Positions 60,644 through 64,000 of a DNA stretch of 64,000 bases are shown here, piece by piece; positions within the stretch are counted from its first letter, which is position 1; the number at the start of each line of letters is the position of its first letter. Source of the stretch: Chromatocurvus sp964613795 (GTDB lineage: Bacteria; Pseudomonadota; Gammaproteobacteria; Pseudomonadales; Halieaceae); NCBI GenBank assembly GCA_964613795.1, contig CAZTJR010000006.1, positions 1 to 64,000 on the forward strand, in the 5' to 3' direction. Made by a program: the position numbers and the translations under genes. Under the pieces are notes generated by a model that searched no databases, was not told the DNA's origin, and was given only the letters and a program-made list of their open reading frames with translations.

Positions 60644-61633
60644 ATGAACGAATCGTTGAATCCGGGTTTCACTCTGAATGCGCTGGAAGCAGCTGCGGCG
60701 CTCGTGCACGACGCGATGCCCGCCACGCCGCAATACGCGTGGCCAACGCTGGCAGACGCCGTCAGTGCGGATGTCTGGGTTAAACATGAGAACCATACGC
60801 CGACGGGAGCTTTCAAGGTCCGCGGTGGCATCACGTTCATGCACTGGCTCCGGCAGACACACCCGGCCTGCCGCGGTGTGGTGACCGCCACTCGTGGCAA
60901 TCACGGTCAGAGCCAGGCCCGCGCGGCTGCCGCGTGCGGTCTTTCCGCCACGATTGTTGTGCCACGCGGGAATGCGCGGGAGAAGAACGCGGCCATGCGT
61001 GCCTTCGGCGCAACGCTAGTGGAGCATGGCGACGACTTCGACGAAGCCCGCCAGGAAGCGGCAGGCATCGCGGCAAAAGAAGATCTCTTTCTGGTACCTC
61101 CCTTTCATCCCGCCCTGGTCACCGGGGTGGCAAGCTATGCCCTGGAGCTGTTTCGGGCGGTAGACCACATCGATACGCTGTACGTGCCGATCGGCTGCGG
61201 CTCCGGCATCTGCGGCGTTATTGCCGCGCGTGATGCCCTCGGCCTTGATACCGAAATCGTCGGTGTCGTGTCGGATGCCGCGCCTGCGGCCGGTCGCGCC
61301 TTCCACAGCGGAAAAGCCGAGTCGACGGACAGCGCCCACACCTTTGCCGATGGCATGGCCGTCCGGACCGTCGTGCCGGAGGCACTGGCGATCTACCGTC
61401 GCGGCGCCAGTCGCATCATTGAAGTCAGCGATGACAACGTGGCGGAAGCCATGCGCATGTACTTTCGCCACACGCACAACGTCGCCGAAGGTGCCGGCGC
61501 CGCCCCGCTCGCCGGGCTTATGCAGGAGCAGGAACGCCAGCGCGGGCGTCGCGTCGCCGTCATCCTGTGTGGCGGCAATGTGGATACGGACATTTTCCGG
61601 ACCGTCCTGTCCGGCTCCACCCCAAGCCCCTGA
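60644..61633 (+). CDS. Threonine dehydratase-like PLP enzyme
   Basis: The ATG at 60644 gives 329 residues; earlier in-frame codons add an unlikely leader. The fold-type II motifs are HENHTPTGAFKVRGG with PLP Lys58, TRGNHGQSQARAAA, the glycine-rich phosphate loop CGSGICGVIAARDAL, and AEGAGAAPLAGL. It should deaminate threonine or serine to the 2-oxo acid, or act as a racemase or ammonia lyase. It lacks the regulatory ACT domain of IlvA, so a catabolic role is more likely. It is convergent with the propeller gene, the two stops being one base apart. Confidence 0.88.
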   Translation: MNESLNPGFTLNALEAAAALVHDAMPATPQYAWPTLADAVSADVWVKHENHTPTGAFKVRGGITFMHWLRQTHPACRGVVTATRGNHGQSQARAAAACGLSATIVVPRGNAREKNAAMRAFGATLVEHGDDFDEARQEAAGIAAKEDLFLVPPFHPALVTGVASYALELFRAVDHIDTLYVPIGCGSGICGVIAARDALGLDTEIVGVVSDAAPAAGRAFHSGKAESTDSAHTFADGMAVRTVVPEALAIYRRGASRIIEVSDDNVAEAMRMYFRHTHNVAEGAGAAPLAGLMQEQERQRGRRVAVILCGGNVDTDIFRTVLSGSTPSP

Positions 61634-61634
61634 C

Positions 61635-64000
61635 TCAGGGTAACTGCAGCTCTGCGATACCTGACGCTCTGGCAAACTCGTTGAATGCCGGTATGTCCCG
61701 ATTCAGGATTCCATTTAACGCGTCTTCATAGCCGGACCAAAGGCGAAGGTAATCCTGCGTGACTTCCCGGAATCCATCGGTCAACGGAATATCGGAGCCG
61801 TGCATGCGACCCAGAAGATCCTTGACCTTGAGCATCAACCGGCCTTCATGCTGGTAGACGTTCTGAAAGGTCTTGAGCTCTTTTTGCAGGATTCTGGCAA
61901 TCCAGTCGTCGATGACTGCGTCCAGCGCGTCAACCCGGGCGAGAGTCACGTCATCGCTGTTGAGTTCGGCAAGCAGTGCAAGCTGCTTTTTGACCAGGCG
62001 CAGCTCCTTCACAGCGGTACCCATTGCAGTTGCGGCATCCATCAGTGAGGCGGAAAGCGCATCCATCTCGGCATACTCCCTGAGATTGGATGGCGTGTCG
62101 CCTCCCAGTCTGGGGTCGACGCGAATACGGAAGTCCTTCTCGTGAATGTCGTCGCCCAGCGTCATGCGGACGGTGTAATTACCCGGGACGGCGGTATAGG
62201 CGTCCATGCTCGTGGAAACGTTGTAAATTTCCGGGAGACACTCGAATGTGCCGACCTGCATGTCCCAGACCCAGAGGTTATCGCCCGGGTCGGTCGATAT
62301 CGTGTCGGGGTGCGGCGCGGCTGCCCTGCCCATGCCACAGGTGGTCCGGTCCTCGTCCGAGCTATCCGAATACACGATCTCGCCCTTGCTGTTGAGAATA
62401 TCGAACCTGAGCGGTGCATCCGTTGCCTTGCCGAGAATGTAGTGAACCTGTATGCCTCGCGGCGGATTGGCCCCGGGGCCGTTATCCGGATAACCATTCG
62501 ATATGTTGCGAATCTGATCACGTGGCCTGAGCAGTACGGGGCGGGATTCGGCGAGACCATCAGCGAGCTGCTGGAGAGGCGTTACGTCATCGAGTATCCA
62601 CAGCGCGCGACCCTGGGTGGAGACAACAAGGTCATCCTGCTGCAGATAGAGATCAGTGATCGGTACCTGCGGCAGATTCTGCTGCAGGCTCTGCCAGTTG
62701 TCGCCATCGTCGAAAGATACGAAAAGACCGTTTTCGGTACCCGCATAAAGCAGTCCCGGACGCCTGGGGTCGACGCGCACCGATCGCGCAAACGTGGTCT
62801 CCGGTATCCCATCGACAATTTTCTGCCATGACGCGCCATAGTCATGGGTTCTGTAAATGCTCGGTGTGAAATCGTTCATCTTGTAACCGGCACGGGCAAA
62901 GTACATCGTGCCAGGATCGTGCGGTGACGCATCGATGACGTTAATAATCCCCTCACGCAAACCCTTTGGCGTTACGTTTTCCCAGGTCTTACCACCGTCA
63001 CGCGTCAGATGCACCAGCCCATCATCCGAGCCCGTCCAGATGACCCCCTTTTCGATCGGGCTTTCCGCAATCACAAACAGATTGTTATAGCTTTCCGCGG
63101 TAATCTGCTCGTTCGAGATCGGGTAGCCGCCCAGGCCCTGATGCGCCTTGTTATTGCGCGTGAGATCTTTGCTCAGAACCTCCCAGCTGATGCCGCGGTC
63201 TGTCGACCCCATCAGATACTGTGATCCGTAGTAGATCTGGTCAGGATTGTGAGGCGAAACGATAACAGGGCCGTTCCAGTTGGCCCGATATCGGAGATTC
63301 TTCGGCTGCTCACCGGTGACCCGCTCAGGGTATGGCCGCACGTTCCGATATTGTCGGGTATCCCGATTCCACTCGCCCAGCATGCTGGCGAAGTAGGTGG
63401 TATAGACATATTTAGGATCGTTGGGGTCGAATGCGATAGTCGCGCTTTCGCCCGACCCTATTGACCACCAGTGCTTCGTGCCAATGCCGCCTGCCTCGAA
63501 TCCGCCACTCATACTCTGGCTCGCGATCGTGATGCCATTTGAATCCTGCTGTGCGGAGTAGATGCGGTAGGGATAGGCATTGTCAGTGATAACGCGGTAG
63601 AACTGACCGGTTGGCTGATTCATTTGCGATGACCACGTTCTGCCACCATCCATCGTTACGTTGGCACCGCCATCATTGCCGTTGATCATAATGTTGCTGT
63701 TGGAGGGGTTTATCCAGATGGCGTGATGATCCACGTGAGGCGCCTGGTAAATCTCAAAGTTCTTTCCGCCATCAATGGACTTTATCAGCACGCCGTTCAT
63801 CACCCAGACTTCATCTTCATCGTTAGGGTCGGCGGTAATGTGCATGTAATACCAGGCACGCGCCCAGGTGTTGGGGTCATCGCTGACCTGCGTGAAGCTC
63901 TCCCCTGCATCGTCAGAGCGGTAAACACCGCCCTGGCCATCCTTGGCCTCGACAGCCAGGTAGACGATCTTCTGATTCGCCGGGGAAATCGTGATGCCCA
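61635..64000 (-). CDS. BNR/VPS10-like beta-propeller protein, 5' end outside the window
   Basis: The frame continues unbroken to the right edge (VYRSDDAGESFTQVSDD upstream of Met at 63845), so the start lies beyond 64000. At least 788 residues are present. Repeats of the BNR/sortilin kind are seen: SIDGGKNFE, TMDGGRTWSS, STDRGISWEV, TRDGGKTWEN, THDYGASWQK and FDDGDNWQS. A C-terminal beta and helical domain begins at about 510 residues from the internal Met. It has the same design as the protein at 45109 (for example GLLYAGTENGLFVSFDDGD versus GLLYAGTEYGLFVSFDDGD). Export and function are inferred from that paralogue. Confidence 0.85.
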   Translation of the reverse strand, partial: GITISPANQKIVYLAVEAKDGQGGVYRSDDAGESFTQVSDDPNTWARAWYYMHITADPNDEDEVWVMNGVLIKSIDGGKNFEIYQAPHVDHHAIWINPSNSNIMINGNDGGANVTMDGGRTWSSQMNQPTGQFYRVITDNAYPYRIYSAQQDSNGITIASQSMSGGFEAGGIGTKHWWSIGSGESATIAFDPNDPKYVYTTYFASMLGEWNRDTRQYRNVRPYPERVTGEQPKNLRYRANWNGPVIVSPHNPDQIYYGSQYLMGSTDRGISWEVLSKDLTRNNKAHQGLGGYPISNEQITAESYNNLFVIAESPIEKGVIWTGSDDGLVHLTRDGGKTWENVTPKGLREGIINVIDASPHDPGTMYFARAGYKMNDFTPSIYRTHDYGASWQKIVDGIPETTFARSVRVDPRRPGLLYAGTENGLFVSFDDGDNWQSLQQNLPQVPITDLYLQQDDLVVSTQGRALWILDDVTPLQQLADGLAESRPVLLRPRDQIRNISNGYPDNGPGANPPRGIQVHYILGKATDAPLRFDILNSKGEIVYSDSSDEDRTTCGMGRAAAPHPDTISTDPGDNLWVWDMQVGTFECLPEIYNVSTSMDAYTAVPGNYTVRMTLGDDIHEKDFRIRVDPRLGGDTPSNLREYAEMDALSASLMDAATAMGTAVKELRLVKKQLALLAELNSDDVTLARVDALDAVIDDWIARILQKELKTFQNVYQHEGRLMLKVKDLLGRMHGSDIPLTDGFREVTQDYLRLWSGYEDALNGILNRDIPAFNEFARASGIAELQLP

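Noticed and set aside
1..64000. CRISPR arrays, insertion sequences, phage genes, riboswitches
   Set aside because: No regularly spaced repeats, transposase-like frames or terminal inverted repeats, structural phage genes or recognisable riboswitch cores were seen on reading.

Overview
The window is about 60% G+C and densely coded, with almost no gap over 300 bases. I see no insertion sequence, phage gene, CRISPR array or rRNA. The gene types suggest a free-living, probably marine, gammaproteobacterium. These include a GGDEF/EAL multidomain protein, NtrC-type sigma-54 control, an HAE1-type RND pump, Lrp/AsnC regulators, SpeA and ModABC, and many exported proteins (lipoproteins, large beta-propellers, periplasmic c-type cytochromes). 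That placement rests on gene content alone.

Layout. 1-5.9 kb: a tRNA-Arg(ACG) with a near-consensus promoter, a large c-di-GMP enzyme with a zinc-binding-type C terminus, and a minus-strand group with a TauE-type transporter. 6-10.7 kb: a secreted acidic protein, an Lrp-type regulator divergent from a cysteine-desulfurase-like enzyme, and a membrane protein with two RCK domains. 10.8-14.3 kb: a small exported DUF4168 protein divergent from a histidine kinase/sigma-54 activator pair, with a very good -24/-12 promoter in front of the DUF4168 gene. 15-23 kb: a plus-strand run of arginine decarboxylase, carboxyspermidine dehydrogenase, carboxyspermidine decarboxylase and agmatinase-type ureohydrolase. 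Together these make an aspartate-semialdehyde-dependent spermidine pathway, and modABC overlap its end. 23-30 kb: amino-acid catabolism around a second Lrp-type regulator, with indolepyruvate:ferredoxin oxidoreductase and leucine dehydrogenase on one side and a methionine/glutamine transaminase plus omega-amidase on the other. 30-34.5 kb: an RND efflux pair.

34.5-50.6 kb is rich in exported peptide and amide hydrolases: gamma-glutamyltransferase, a D-aminoacylase-like lipoprotein, a double M16 peptidase, a type II asparaginase coupled to a BNR/VPS10-like propeller, and a HExxHxxGxxH metalloprotease. It also holds a CHAD protein followed by a CYTH gene broken by an internal deletion. 50.8-56.7 kb holds an outer-membrane protein and a three-gene heme cassette (catalase-related protein plus two diheme c-type cytochromes). 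56.8-64 kb holds a sulfatase lipoprotein with a dockerin-like tail, a DUF2269 membrane protein, two abutting gene remnants, a threonine dehydratase-like enzyme and a second propeller protein that runs off the right edge.

The most interesting points are the sigma-54/two-component/DUF4168 unit, which has the layout of zraP-zraSR with a different effector; the catalase-like plus diheme cytochrome cassette; the altered metal site of the D-aminoacylase-like lipoprotein; the RCK membrane protein without a K+ selectivity filter; and the visible gene decay at 39.4 kb and 60.2 kb.
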